The notes: generated from the sequence alone by a model not told the origin. A stretch of 64,000 nt of DNA from Eutypella sp. D-1 (GCA_023313575.1 JAJTTP010000006.1:496001-560000), one strand, 5' to 3'. Positions 46,158-58,508 are shown, counted from the stretch's first letter. A program made the numbers and translations.

Positions 46158-47636
46158 CTAGTCCATCTCCTCACTGATCCCAATCTTCTCTAGACGACGG
46201 CGCCACAACCAGGGGAGGTATTTCGCGGTGCAAGACTTCGTGTTGCACAGCTTTTGCAGTTTATGCGCCGCCAGGTGGACTTCCCTGCAGTTGAGGAAAT
46301 GCTGGAGGGCGCGTCTGGTACGGCGGATGTCGATGTGCCACTCGTCCCGCGACTTTCTGCACCGGAGGATCAGCACCTCCAGCGTCCTGAGAGACTCGTC
46401 CGTGTGCTTGCCGTCAAAATTCTTCTCATGCCGAATCAGTGCAGTCTCACGCCGCTGCAGCCTATCGAGTGTGATCTCGAGACGCCAGAACTCCCTATAA
46501 TACTTCTCGAGCCGTTCCTCCACCTCCTGCGACCGGGCAAGGCGACTTATGCACTTAATCACCTCGTCTAGGTGGTCTTCCCAGGTTTTAAAACCCAGCA
46601 TGAAGGGGTGCTCTGCATTATAGATCTTCGCGCCCCATGCCGCCCAGGTGAGGATCCAGCTTAGCGGGTGGTCGTCAATAAGAGGCCCCATCTGCGGGGT
46701 GACAGGGTTATCTTTAGGGCCGGGATACTGGACGTTCTCGAGTCGTCTCCCGAATGGAGTATCTCTGTCATCGCCGCGGCGTTGACCGGTGCCAATCGGG
46801 ACAGTAGTGGCTGAGGTGGGCTTCACGTTGTGGTTGGAACTTGCGGCAGCCCTGCTATTGTTATGATTGGCAGCGTTGACAAAGTTACTGCTGTCCTCCA
46901 AATCATACCGCTTAAGCCTCTTGGCTTCGTCGTAAAGATGTTTAACGCTCCGAGCTCCCTTGGTCAGGGGTCTCATGAGTCTGACATGGAGCTGGCTGGG
47001 GGCCCCGTAGCAGGGGTATTTGAGCTCATCGGGGTGCCATTTGTGGTCGAGTGATTCGCCGACAAGCCCAGCTTGAAAAACATGGCCACAGGCATACATC
47101 ATCTCCCTGCGACAGACAGGACAGGTGGGTCGCTCGTTGGCAGGGGGGGCCCACGAGACGGGCCTTCCAGCAGCGACAGCATCGAACTCTCCCTGCGGGG
47201 ACTGTGGCTCTGCCTGATCCCCAGCCCCTTGTCGCTGCTGCCTCGAACGCCTGGTCGGCGGGGAGCTGTACATGAACCAGTTCTCGAGACACCTCCGATG
47301 GAACCGATGATTGCATGGCAGCAGTGGTGGCACCTGGTGCTCAGTCCCGTCCTCGTGGCAGATGGGGCAGGTATACATGGCCATGGATTGTTCATGAGGA
47401 GGATTATGTTTCTCATTGTCGTGCATCTTGTGGTTGGCTTTGATGACATCAAGGGGAACAATCATGCATGCTAGAATCATGGAGTACTCCGGTTTCATCT
47501 CCAAGGGGTCAGTGATCTTGTACAAATTGACATGGGTGCCCTCTACTGGGATTCTGAGTAACGCGCCTGTAGAGGACGGCGGTATCACCTGCAGCACCGA
47601 GTCCGGCAACGGGGGCGACGACGACCACGACGGCAT
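46158..47636 (-). CDS. RING-H2 finger protein, putative E3 ubiquitin ligase
   Basis: Intronless frame of 492 residues. The RING-H2 ligands can be read as C90 and C93 (CPIC), C108, H110 and H113 (PCNHRFH), C116, then C172 and C175 (CPVC). The loop between C116 and C172 is 55 residues and is filled with Arg, Gln, Pro and Ala, longer than usual. Before the RING is a compact start (about residues 20-65) that may be a small domain. After it, a disordered Asn/Ser segment (about 265-300) leads to a charged helical C-terminus (about 320-492) rich in Arg and Glu that is probably coiled. No membrane segment is evident. RING-H2 proteins recruit E2 enzymes to ubiquitinate substrates; the target is unknown. 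Confidence 0.78.
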   Translation of the reverse strand: MPSWSSSPPLPDSVLQVIPPSSTGALLRIPVEGTHVNLYKITDPLEMKPEYSMILACMIVPLDVIKANHKMHDNEKHNPPHEQSMAMYTCPICHEDGTEHQVPPLLPCNHRFHRRCLENWFMYSSPPTRRSRQQRQGAGDQAEPQSPQGEFDAVAAGRPVSWAPPANERPTCPVCRREMMYACGHVFQAGLVGESLDHKWHPDELKYPCYGAPSQLHVRLMRPLTKGARSVKHLYDEAKRLKRYDLEDSSNFVNAANHNNSRAAASSNHNVKPTSATTVPIGTGQRRGDDRDTPFGRRLENVQYPGPKDNPVTPQMGPLIDDHPLSWILTWAAWGAKIYNAEHPFMLGFKTWEDHLDEVIKCISRLARSQEVEERLEKYYREFWRLEITLDRLQRRETALIRHEKNFDGKHTDESLRTLEVLILRCRKSRDEWHIDIRRTRRALQHFLNCREVHLAAHKLQKLCNTKSCTAKYLPWLWRRRLEKIGISEEMD

Positions 47637-49140
47637 TTTGAAGAACGTGTGTATAAGGAGAGTAGGAGAATGTGATGTATTCGTGCAGTAAAGGTATAAT
47701 CGATTCTGAGATTCTTTGTATGATAGTTGAACGGACGATGGTGGTATGGAGTAGTAGTGAGGGTAACCGTTTTATTGTGAAGTTGAAATGGAAGTTTTTT
47801 TTTCTGTTTGCTTTTTGTGGGCGAAGAGTTTTTTGTGCGTGCTACTTTTTATTGTACCTATGTAGTTAGGTAAAGGAGCAACGGTAATCTAAAAAGGCAG
47901 GAACGACCTACCTTAACGAATGCAGTATCCTGATTACTTAGGTATCTAGCAGTGTACCTGTAGTGTAGGGTAGTCACTGGGTTAAGTAGCTGTCCAGGAA
48001 GACAGACAGCTTCGGCTACGAAGTTTGCTCCCGCTTATAACAATAGGAGGCCTGCCTACACATTATAGAGAGGTAGGTGCACGTGCACCCCCACCCTTCA
48101 CGCACGCATACTGTAGGCCATTTTGACACTGTATCAGAAAGGATATACTTCGATAGATGCCTCCCCAGCTCCTATTCCCTGACCTTGATGGGCAGCCCAG
48201 TTAAGCTATGGGATGCTCAATCTAGGTATGGACTGAAGGTACAAGTTACCTATAACGGAGGGCAGCATGCAATGTTTGTTCCTGCCTACCTTGGGTGAGG
48301 TCTCAGTGATAATCAAGCATAGCTCATATCCAGAGGGAGGATGGTGCGGGGTCGCCATAGAAGTACTTATATCATATATATACATTCTATAGTATATACA
48401 TAAGTAGGTCTCAATGTCTAGGTATCTTCATATGATGACAGGAGCTGCATGTGAGGAAGGAGGTATATACCAAGGAATCCTGGGTGCCGTGAAGCACAAG
48501 GTACTCGTTCACCTGAAGAATAATAGGCAACAGGAACAAGAAATGCCTTTATGGCTGACTAGGCCATACATAAACAAGAGTAGATAAGCTTTGATGATTC
48601 AAGGAGGGAGTAAAGCAAGGAGACATTATAGCTAGAGTATCCGGGAAACAATTTCATGTTTGTGAACTCCAGTGTATGCAGTTTGATTTTCTGTTTCTTA
48701 CCTCCTAAGTACTCATTACTAGTAGATCTAATATGTATGGGACTGCAACTATCTACAAAAGTACTAGAGTTTGGGTAAGAGGGCCCCTCTCCTCCACTGA
48801 CAGCTGATGCTTGCCTGGTAGATGGTAGAACAAACATAGCTAGGGCCTATCTAACTTGCCCTCCTGGGTATATGTTGCTTGCCCACTAGTTCTCTAGGGG
48901 TGAAGTCTCTTTCATTATATCAAAGTTTGATGCATACATCATCTCCCCTAGTACCAACCATCTATCCAGGCCAGCAAGGAAAGTAAAATAGGTAGGTTGT
49001 CAAGTATGTAGATAGATAAGAGACAGATAGATCTTTGCCGGGTATCTTCAAAAACAAGCAGCACATTAACAAGGCATCGTCAGGAAATCAAGCCGATCTT
49101 CCTGTCCCCACCTACAGCCAACCTCCAAAAAAGCAAGCGT

Positions 49141-49191
<51 letters not shown>

Positions 49192-49225
49192 GTTAAGGGG
49201 AAATTAGCCCTATCTTATCACGACT
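47637..49225. other. Intergenic region with CA microsatellite
   Basis: 1.6 kb between two minus-strand genes. It has AT-rich patches at about 48370-48405 and the (CA)n array at 49142-49190 just past the hydrolase stop codon. No gene was seen. Confidence 0.6.
49142..49190. repeat. (CA)24 microsatellite
   Basis: Uninterrupted CA dinucleotides begin 36 bp from the hydrolase stop codon, inside its likely 3' untranslated region. This is the longest simple repeat in the window and likely polymorphic. Confidence 0.97.
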
Positions 49226-51431
49226 CTAGCCCACAGCCTTAGCCTCAGCTTCAGCTTCGGCGAGCACGGCCCGGACAGAGGCATCCTCCTGGACCCAGGA
49301 GACGACGACGTCAACGACGTCGCCGACGAGGCGGTCGTAGTGCTCGCCCGAGGGAAAGAAGAGGCCCGTATGGGCGCCCACCTCGTCCATGTCCCGCATA
49401 AACACCTTGACCCACTTGGGGTCCAGCCCGCCGTCGCGGGGGTCCCGGTGTGACTTCGGCAGGTTGCAAAACATTCGTTCCTTCTGCTTTTTCTTCTTCT
49501 TTCCGTCTACATCACGCGGGCTTTCCGCAACGGAGACCTCAGCCGCGGAGCGCATGGACCCAGCTGTCGGTCCTGTTGGGCTGGCGGTAGCAGCAACAAC
49601 CTCTGTTTCTCCTACCTCCTGCCTCGCTGGTTCTTTATCGTTGTTATTCGGGGCCGCCTGGGCCGCTGCGTCTTCCTTCTTCTTGAGCTTCAGCGCCTCC
49701 TTCCTCTTCCTCTCTGCTTCCTGCGCATTCTTCTTGTGTCTCTTGTCAATGATCTTCTGCCGCTCGCGGATGGCCTTCTCGCGGCTCTTGACTGCCTGGT
49801 CGTAGGCCTTCTGTTTCTTTTTGGCCTCCTTCTCTGCCTGCTTGCGCTCGGCCTTGTCCTCGATCTTCTCGAGATCGGGTGTCTCTGGCTTCAGGGGAGG
49901 CTCTGGGACCGTGGGGAGGTCGAATTGCATCGCCGCCACTGCGTCCGTGAGCTCTGCTGCTGTGTCCGCGTCCATTGAGGGCCTCCCTGACGGCACGGAG
50001 CCGTCTAATTCAGGCCCCTCTCCGGGCGGTTCACTAATCGGATCCGGGCTAAGTAAAGTTAATGAACCATTAGAACATTCATCTTCTGAAGTTCTCGTCG
50101 CTGTTTCTTGTTGTATCGGCTCCTCTCTGTTTACAGTGGCCAAAGATTGGCTTGCACCATTGGAGCCGGGGTGTAACGCAGAAGTCTGGGCGTCGTCCTT
50201 GCTGTGGTCTTGGACGGATATCCCCGGCGTCGAACTGTGCGATTTCGTAAGACTGACAGCCTCCGATGTCTCAGGTTGCTTCTCGAGCCCCTCCTGCTTC
50301 GGTTTTGGGTTCGACTTCGACTCCTTGGGAATGCCGTAGCACATGGTGTAATACTGAATGAAACGAACCCGCCGCGGAGCGTGGGGCAACTCGCGCCGCC
50401 TCAGGTCGTCTAGCTCTTCTAGCTTCCGGAGGCTCTCATATCGCAACTTAAGGGTGTTATAGTCCAATAACGTACCCCCATACTCGAGATGCGACATGAA
50501 GTGCTGGGTGGCCGCGTCAATTATGCCCTCCGAGTGGTGCTTCCTCACGAAATGCGCCATGTTCTGCCACCAACCCCGATCCTTCATCCTGACATCGTTA
50601 GGGAATGTAGGGTTAAAGTGGGGGTCAAGCGTCATGGCCTGAAGCGGGTAGCCTTGTGGCTCCAAGCGTGAATCAACCGAGAGCCGTGATGTAGTAGTCG
50701 TTGGGGAAAGCCCCGAAAATCCTGAATCGGTCGAAGGGTCTGGCGACACGATGCCTGACGTGCTCGGGCTGGAGTCGAGCTCCGTGGTAGACTCCTTCGT
50801 CGTCTTCTGCTTAGGGCGGAATATACTAGAAATTCCAGATACGATGATGCCTGGGTGAAGACCTAGGAAAGGGGCATCAAGGTTGATAGTCCCCATGATA
50901 CGATGGCGAAAATAACCCGGTGCATAGGGTCTCCGTGACGGCTGTGACACGGTAAGACAGGAGCACGAATGGCGATTGGAATGCTTCACTTACCATCAAG
51001 ACAACTTCGGCATTCAGAAGTCCACCCATTGAGTGTCCAACAAGGATCACATCAGTGGTGGGTGATTCATGCGGTTCTAGCCATCTACTAAAGTTGTCAC
51101 GGGCCAGGTCCATGGCCTTGTAAGTCTTATAGCGGGGGTAGATCTTAGAATGGACGACATGGGTCTCGGCGAGTACGTTCTTGAGGGAGTGATGCACGTG
51201 TGCCGGGAAAGACTGAAAAGAGGTGTCGTTTCCCTGATAGCCATGTATATAGATGACGAGGAGCCGGCGCCTTCCACTGTACTCGGCCTGGGACGGCACG
51301 AGGGATTGTGTGGATGATGAGCGGGGATCTCGTGGTAATACACCGTAATGGCCCCCTTTTAGCGAATTAGAGCGGTGGCCATTGGATCCCGGGACCTCAA
51401 GGACCGAGTTGCTCGAGTTTGATGCTGCCAT
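49226..51431 (-). CDS. Alpha/beta hydrolase (fungal lipase/esterase-like) with long charged C-terminus
   Basis: Two minus-strand exons, 50994-51431 and 49226-50941, joined in phase 0 through a 52-nt intron (GTAAGT...CACAG), give 717 residues. The start is the first ATG of the frame. The fold begins with LLVIYIHGYQGNDTSF (oxyanion region, His near 63). The nucleophile elbow VGHSMGG has Ser near 134. After the splice comes GTINLDAPFLGLHPGII, the strand and loop after the nucleophile in DUF676-like serine esterases. The positions of the catalytic Asp and His are not certain. Residues 350-700 carry a Lys/Glu/Ala-rich coiled segment (KAERKQAEKEAKKKQKAY) and a conserved-looking end (RMFCNLPKSHRDPRDGG, WVKVFMRDMDEVGAHTGLFF). 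A role in lipid or ester hydrolysis is inferred. Confidence 0.85.
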
Positions 51432-53094
51432 GCTAGACGAGTATTGATAGACTATTATATGTAAATTGCTACGTGTAGGCGCTGCAGTGCTTTTGGCGAG
51501 TAACCCAATATCAACGGCCAGCGTTGATGTCCAATGTTGAGTGACGTCAGTCACAAGTAGTCATAGGAGCGAGAGTCACAATGTATGGGAGTGAGTGTTC
51601 TTCATTGAGTAGAAAGAGTGGACGATGGTATAATGATGAGTTAGACGAGGAGCACCAACACCTGGGCACTCAACGGCATGTATGACTTATCTGAGACTCT
51701 GAGGAAGGGAGGGTGTATATGAATGGTTGGGTTAGATGGTTTGAGTCTACCGGTACTTTGATAAGAGACTTTAAAATGGTGTTTAACTTTGTACCTCTCA
51801 GCCTTCCCTAGTGGTCTGTTTGCCCAGTTGAGCGGGTAGGTTGTTCAGATGTGGGGTGTACCTAGAGTACCTAGCTAGTCTATTAAATGGTCTATGTACC
51901 TGCCCAACTGCCCCAGTGTTGATTGGCGTATACCTAAGGTTCCACAACACATTCATGGATACTTCCAATTAAGCTGAAGTGACTACTAACCTACAAAGTA
52001 GGAGGCTAGATGGGTCACGTAAATTAGAAGGGAGTCATCGGCAAGTTGTTTCAAGGTTCAGAAGTTGAAGTTGGTCCTTAACCAGGTGACCATGTTAGGT
52101 AGGTTGGAAGCAATAACAGGCGGGATGTGCCCAGGTCTATAGGCCGCTGATAGGTACCTAGGTAGGTATATTGTTAGCCGCCCTGCCGCCTCGGCTTTGC
52201 GGGTTTGTTACCTCTTTACCTTGCATATTGCACATACCAATTAGAACTCAGTCCATAAATGGATTGCCGACCCCACCCGCTCTGCTATATCCATACCCAT
52301 TCCGACCCCAGGCCGGTACTGGACCTCGGACTTAACCTACCACCTTAGGTAGGTATGGCCTCCCCTAAGCTTCAGACTTGTATTCTAATGGTGTGCAATT
52401 GGAGAGGATTCTTGGGCAACAGCCAGGCACTATTAAGATATCTATCACATATTCTGGCATTTGCTCATGCCTGGTGTCTTGGAAGATCATATAGGTCGCT
52501 TCTGTAAACATAAACAATTGCGCGAACCGATTTGCTCGCCAGTCTACGCACTGACTACTAGATTCACAATATGATCTTAAAGCACACAAACATAGTGGAG
52601 GGATCACATAGTAGATGGTTCCGAGGTCGCTCCAGAAATAAGGCGAAGAAAAGGGCCAAAAAAAAAGAAGCGATTATCGTCGTGGTATTTTATTTTATTT
52701 TTCGCGTATGTTGATACAAAACACATAAATCCGTGTCCAGACCAGGGAACACTCGCACCGCCCCCCGCCCCGTCCTCCAAGCCTCATGAGGTATCAAATC
52801 CTTATTTTGTCGTCCCCCGCCGGCATTCCCCTCTCGATTAAAATCAAATTATCCTCCAAACGCCTCGCTGGAAACATCAAAAATGCAAAGTTTTCTAGGA
52901 GATGCCACTCCACGAGCCTCGGGCGAGGATGGTGCAGCACCAAGACTTATTATCCTCGCCAACAAGCCACGCCCCGTCCGCGCGCTCAGAAACCCCCCAT
53001 GCCGTCAGAATTGCTCAGTTGAAGATCAATAGCCTTTTCGAAGGTTGGAGCCCGGTGTGTTGCCTCCATTGTAGGATGAATTGCTAGGGTTCTG
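51432..53094. other. Intergenic region
   Basis: 1.66 kb. It holds the hydrolase promoter, a TACCTAGGTA palindrome at 52155-52164 among other GGTAC/TAGGTA motifs, and the 3' end of Med19. No gene was seen. Confidence 0.55.
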
Positions 53095-54248
53095 TCACCG
53101 GTCAGTAAAGTGAATCGTAGAAGACTGGTGTTCTGAGTGCACCTGTTTTCTCCTCTTCAACTTAGCCGACCGGTCATCTCCTTCGCCTGTTGAATACCCA
53201 GTCTCTCCATCGTCAGGAAACCCCTCGCCATATCCACCGAAGCTACGTTTCTTGCTAGTGCGCTGTATACGGTCTGCGTGGGCTAGGTGTAGCTTGCTCG
53301 ACTTCACTGTCAAGCCGGTCGTCGATGCGGCGGGCGTGCTCGGGGCAGTTGCTTTCGTTCCCTGATCATGGCCTCCCTTCTTGGACACGTTGCTGGGCGC
53401 CAAGTCTCCCAGGACGGAACTATCCCACAGTTCCTTGGCGATAGGCCCCTTGGCCATCGTCGTTGCCTTGAGCAGGTCCGACTTGGTCTTGTCCGAGAAG
53501 CCCGACTCGACGCTCTTGCCTTGTACATTGTGTACGTACCAATCATCCCACGGGACGGCACACATGGCCATGAAGCCGTCAGGGTCGTTGGGCTCTTTCT
53601 TGTCCGCATCAAAATGACCGTTGACACCAAGCGTCTTGATATGACCTTTGTAGGTCTTCCGAAGTGCATTCTTCTCTCCATTGGGCTTAGTTCGCGCAAC
53701 ATCGGCAGCGATGCCGGTAAGGTTGAACTTCTCGAAGAGGTCCTCGGACAAGCAAGGCGAGGACTTCGGAAGGGCTAGATCAAATATGTGTTAACATCTA
53801 AATTCCACTTAACAGCAACCTATCGGATTCCAAGACGTCCCCGATCAAGGTCCATCCAAGATGGAACAAGGAGAGGAAAAGTGCTGGGCCGGAGGGAAGT
53901 TAGAGTTAAGGGAGCCTTACGAGTTCTGCAAAAAAGGTATTTTTCGCCGACATCTAGATGCAGGTTCTCAATACCAAGTTTGCGAGGATCCTCGAGGTGA
54001 ACCTTCTTTTGCTCTTGGTCTCCCATATCATCGAAGGTTCGCTTCCGCTTGGTGAGAAAATCGTCGGTCATGTTGATCTCGTGGTGGCCATCGGGAGCGG
54101 AATGACCATTGACAGAATGAGCAGGGGTGGGAAGCGTGGTAGTAATCGAGGTCATAGAACTGTTCATGCTTGAAAAGTGATCCACAGTACTCGGAGAAAA
54201 TTGCGAAGGGCTCTGGGGCGTCTGGGGATTGAATGACATGGTCGCCAT
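53095..54248 (-). CDS. MED19: Mediator complex subunit 19 (Med19/Rox3)
   Basis: Two minus-strand exons, 53921-54248 and 53095-53774, with donor GTAAGG and acceptor TAG and a split codon C|CC, give 335 residues. The N-terminus is Ser/Thr-rich ([16 protein letters not shown]). It is followed by the filamentous-fungal Rox3 features: [27 protein letters not shown], then [50 protein letters not shown] and [16 protein letters not shown]. The C-terminus is basic ([13 protein letters not shown]). Med19 sits in the Mediator middle/head region and links activators to RNA polymerase II in the nucleus. It is divergent from Cdc34 over 3.4 kb. Confidence 0.92.
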
Positions 54249-55795
54249 TTGGGATCCTGTCGGTACGTCGATCGCTTAGATGTCGGGTAGAGTGATAAAA
54301 AAGTTGAACGTAAATGTCGATAGGCCTAACTTCAGGGCGATGAAGAAGATACGGGAAACGATTGATTCGGATGGTGTCGCTACAAGAATGGATGAGGGAT
54401 ATCGGTCGGGTCGATCGTATGATGAATCGGCGAGCGACCGGTGAAGTTTCCGATGGGACGGATCGATCGAGAAAAAAAAAAAGCCGACAGGTGAGCGAGT
54501 TTGATTAAGTTATTGGAATGCGCTCGATGACTCGATGGCTCGATGAAAGGACCTGTCAGTAGATGGCGAGTGTCGGATTATTGGAAGGCCGGACGGATCT
54601 TCGTTGCGGAAAGTCGCGCCAAACCGCCGACCGGCTGCCGTGGTCGAAAAGAGCCCGAATCCACCAACATGCACTGATTGAACCTCGTAGGTGCCGAATC
54701 GAAAATAAAAATATCGTCAAAGGATGTCAGGGTGCTAGCGACAGCGATAATCGTTAAATTCGATGTCGCGTGCTGTCGTGGTGGAGGAGGAATTGACTTT
54801 TTGTCAGTTCCTGAGGATATTTTCGATGGGTTGATTGATGATGTTGTGAGGAGGAGGAAGGGTGAGTAGCCGGGAGGCGACGACGGGGGAAGACTTGATT
54901 GATTGAAAGGCCGGATGGGATGGGCTACATGCTACCTAGGTACAATAGGTACAGTCTACCTATTTAGGTAGTAGAAGGGGGGGGGGGTGCGTGTCTGGTT
55001 TGTCTGGTGTGGTGTTACTGAATTAGTACTAGCTTCCTTCTGTTTTGGGGGTGTATTGTCGGTCGATATTGCCTTGTACGTTATCCGGGCCCTATTGAGA
55101 AAAGTGGGGTATGTATGGTAAGCTAAAAACACCCCAGGAGTACAGATGTTTACTCGAATATTTCAATACGTATCTGATGACAGGTCTAGATACTACATAC
55201 AAGAGATTTATTAGTTTCAAGATCTTCAGGATCTGGCTATAAGTTTTGGATACACAATATATATCTACTTACACAGATAGATGTAGGTCTATAAGGAACA
55301 AGGGTAACAATATGCAATATGCTCTTCGTATTTGGCCTTTAGCAGTTGGGATTTCCCTATCCATTCTGCCATTTAAATAATTATCTAGGCACTTACCTAA
55401 TGACATTCCCACACATTTGATGATTCCGCATGACCTACAAATACACCTACGCCGAGTCAAACCCACACTGGCTGACTGGTAAATCGAGCTGGTTTTTAAA
55501 CACTGGAGCACTCTATCAAACAGCAGCTTCAGGCCTTGAAACACAAACGTTTTCTACGTAAGTGTTAAATGTTTTTTCTTACCTGTGTGTTACATCAACT
55601 CAATATTCCCATTCACCTAGAGAACATTGCTAGAAGTTGCTTCTCATGTTACTTTCTCTTTGTATCTCCATGTGCTTTGAGTAGTACTTCTACAGTTGAG
55701 GTCTAGACAACGCTTATTGGCCAAAGAGCCGACACTTAAACCCGACTAGGCTTGACAGCCATGACATTCTTTGACTGCACCTTTTTGCTAGCGAA

Positions 55796-55813
55796 TACCT
55801 ACCTAGGTAGGTA
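55796..55813. repeat. 18-bp perfect palindrome around CCTAGG
   Basis: TACCTACCTAGGTAGGTA reads the same on both strands. It extends the dispersed TACCTAGGTA core by four bases on each side. Confidence 0.9.
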
Positions 55814-57586
55814 GTCATTCATGGACAGAGCTAAACACCAGTTGCTGGCCGATAACTCTCATACCTCAAACATGCCCATGTATATCTAGAGCATTCCACT
55901 ACTGTCTGTGTCTGTATTTTACAGTAGCTGTCAACAAATAGATGTGGTAATGCGTCGAGGACTGGTTGAGTACTAGTATCAACCCAACTTATCACTACAT
56001 GTCATTAGCCTACATAGCACATCCCAAATCCTCAGTCACATTCCGTTTGCCGAGTTGCTTGCCCAGGCGGTTGAAGAGCAACCTGACCTGCGTGCCTGAC
56101 AACTATAACGTACCTGCCTAGACCGGTATCGCCTAAATGTACAGGCTGTAGCAGGTAGTTAGGTACATAGCACTTGTTAGTGTCGATGTGTGTATGATAT
56201 CCACCAATCCCAGGCGGACCTGAAGGGCCAAAGGGTACGTACCTCCGAGTCCCTAACCGCCTATAAGGATGTACAGACCTTCATAAATGAAGAGAACCTT
56301 GGAAACCACAGGAGAAGATACTTACCTAGGTAGTTCAGGAAACCTACTTGCCTACCTCAGGTACCGCCATATTTGCTAGTATACTTTTCTTTCAGACGGT
56401 AGAACCTTCATTTGCAGACCAGAATTTCAAATATAGGTGCCTGGTTTTTCTCTTTTATCCCTGGAACCGATTTCTGTTAAAATTCTGGCATGAACGAGTC
56501 AGCCAAAAGAAATAAACCTCACGTGAGGAGTAGTTAGTTGCAACTTCCAAGGTTACGACCTTACCTAACAACTGACAATTGACTCCAGGTACTATGTACC
56601 CTTGTGATTATCCTTTCACTGCCTGTGCAGTCTGTCGGTCATTCATGGAGTTTGCAGCCCCATAGCCCACAGGCATACATAGATTATCCAATCATTACTC
56701 AGTTTCACGCTTAAATGCTACGAAACTCTCCATACTACGAATACCTACACATTAGGTACATACATACATCCCTTCCAATGTAGGTAGGTACGTACCAGAC
56801 GGATATGTGCTCAGCAAGGTTACTAGGCTGTCCAGGCTGCCAGTTGCCCTGGGGCCCCCCAGCAAAGCCAGTTGGCCAGATTGTTCAGGCTGGCGTCCCC
56901 AGGGAGCAGGGGGCTCGGGCGGCTACCGGGAGTCAAGGTTTCTCATTGTTCCTTGAAATCTTGATAAACCACGACCCACTCACCAGTATACCAGTACGTA
57001 GTGGCAGAGTGGGCGGTCTCGGACGGTTCATGCCAATGGTCAGTGCAAGTAAGTGTGTTACCGTAGACGCCTCCTGACAAACTCCAATTGCCAGACAAGC
57101 CAGACAGCCCGACTCTTTCCCTTCCTATCCCACGTCACACACCACACACGCGACCATCTCATCTTCTCCATACATTTTAAGAACGTACATTACGACGAAA
57201 AAAAATAAAAAATAAAAAGGCCAGAAGGAGGGCCACCAAAAAAAAGAGAGAAAAAAAAACACCTTGATTCCCCTTGTTCGACTTGTCACCACACCGCCGT
57301 CATCTCCAATTAATTTGACTTTTGTTTCCACTCTCCCCCATCTCTTTCTTGCCGCTCGTCTCATTCTCACATCATTGCACGCACTCGGCTTACCCAGGCT
57401 ATATCAGCCAAGAAATCACCTGGGTAGGGCAATCCACCGCCAACCAACTTATACCCAGTGCCAACCAAACCTCTGCCTCGATCTTAGCCTCGACCTTAGC
57501 CTCGACATCGAGTCTGTCCCGAGAAGAGCGAATCTCACTCTCACTTAGTCAATACACGATACACACACACTTACTCTATTATCATT

Positions 57587-57618
57587 CACTCTTTCACTCT
57601 TTCACTCTTTCACTCTTT
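57587..57618 (+). repeat. Four exact copies of CACTCTTT before the Cdc34 start
   Basis: Tandem 8-mers end 43 bp upstream of the Cdc34 ATG, probably in its 5' untranslated region. A further TTAGCCTCGAC-type tandem lies at about 57483-57507. Confidence 0.85.
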
Positions 57619-57661
57619 CCTACCTTCGCTCGCTCGTTTGTTCGTTCGACTTTCCTTCACG

Positions 57662-58508
57662 ATGGCTGGGCGGGCTACCGGCGGTGCTAAGCACCGGCTG
57701 ATGGTCGAGATGCAAGAACTGTCCAAGGAGAATTGGGTCAACATCGACGTAGGTTACCCTCTCACCTATTCCATCTGCTGTCGGATCTCAAAAGCTCACA
57801 CATGTCATGGTATTATTTAGTTGGTGAACGGCAACATCCTTCGGTGGCGGCTTGGCCTCATCGTCGTCAATTCTGAGAGCGCCTTCAACGGGGGTTACTT
57901 CAAGGTCAGTTTGCACCTCATTTGCAAGCGTCGAGGACTAACCCCTCACCCCTATATGATCTCACTAACAATCGTCTTCTCTACAGGCGGAGATGACCTT
58001 TACGGAAGAATACCCTTACCAGCCACCCACTTTCCGGTTCCTCGTTCCGATTTACCACCCGAACATCTATCCCGACGGCAAGCTCTGCATTTCCATCCTC
58101 CACACCCCTGGTGAAGACCTCACGTCGGGCGAGCAGGCAAGTGAGCGGTGGTCACCGCTTCAGGGAGTCGAGTCTGTGCTCCGGTCCGTGCTGCTCCTCC
58201 TGGACGACCCCGAGATCAACTCCCCGGCGAACGTGGATGCCGGTGTTATGTATCGAGATGACCGGGCAACGTATAACAAGAAGGCGAAGGAGGTTGTCGA
58301 GAAGTCCAAAGAGGACATCCCCGAGGGTTTCGTGATGCCCACCACCCTAGAGCCCCCGCCCCCGCCCAAGATGGCCGACGACGACGCTGCCTTTTGGGCC
58401 GAGAGTGACGAGGAGTTGGACTTCGGTGGTAGCGACACGGGCGACGACGACGACATGGCGGAGTTCGACGAGGATGGCGAGGATGGTAGCGACGATGACG
58501 ACTCGTGA
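57662..58508 (+). CDS. CDC34: Ubiquitin-conjugating enzyme E2, Cdc34/Ubc3
   Basis: Three exons, 57662-57748, 57821-57904 and 57987-58508, all joined in phase 0 (donors GTAGGT and GTCAGT, acceptors TAG and CAG), give 230 residues. The UBC fold has the H81-P82-N83 motif, active-site C91 in GKLCISILH, and the extra acidic loop at about 99-110 (GEDLTSGEQASE) typical of Cdc34 and Ubc7-type E2s. It continues with WSPLQGVESVLRSVLLLLDDPEINSPANVDA. The C-terminal tail from about residue 185 is strongly acidic (Asp/Glu runs). In Cdc34 this binds the basic canyon of cullin so that the E2 serves SCF ligases in cell-cycle proteolysis. Only the tail and N-terminus differ in length from better-known orthologues. 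Confidence 0.94.

Larger units (their letters stand above)
54249..57661. other. Long divergent intergenic region, Med19 and Cdc34
   Basis: 3.4 kb without a recognised gene, unusually long for two housekeeping genes. It carries TACCTAGGTA at 54933-54942, 55800-55809 and 56323-56332, an A-rich stretch at about 57196-57260, and pyrimidine-rich repeats in the presumed Cdc34 leader. Short frames such as the minus-strand one at 55269-55544 have no family marks. Confidence 0.55.
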
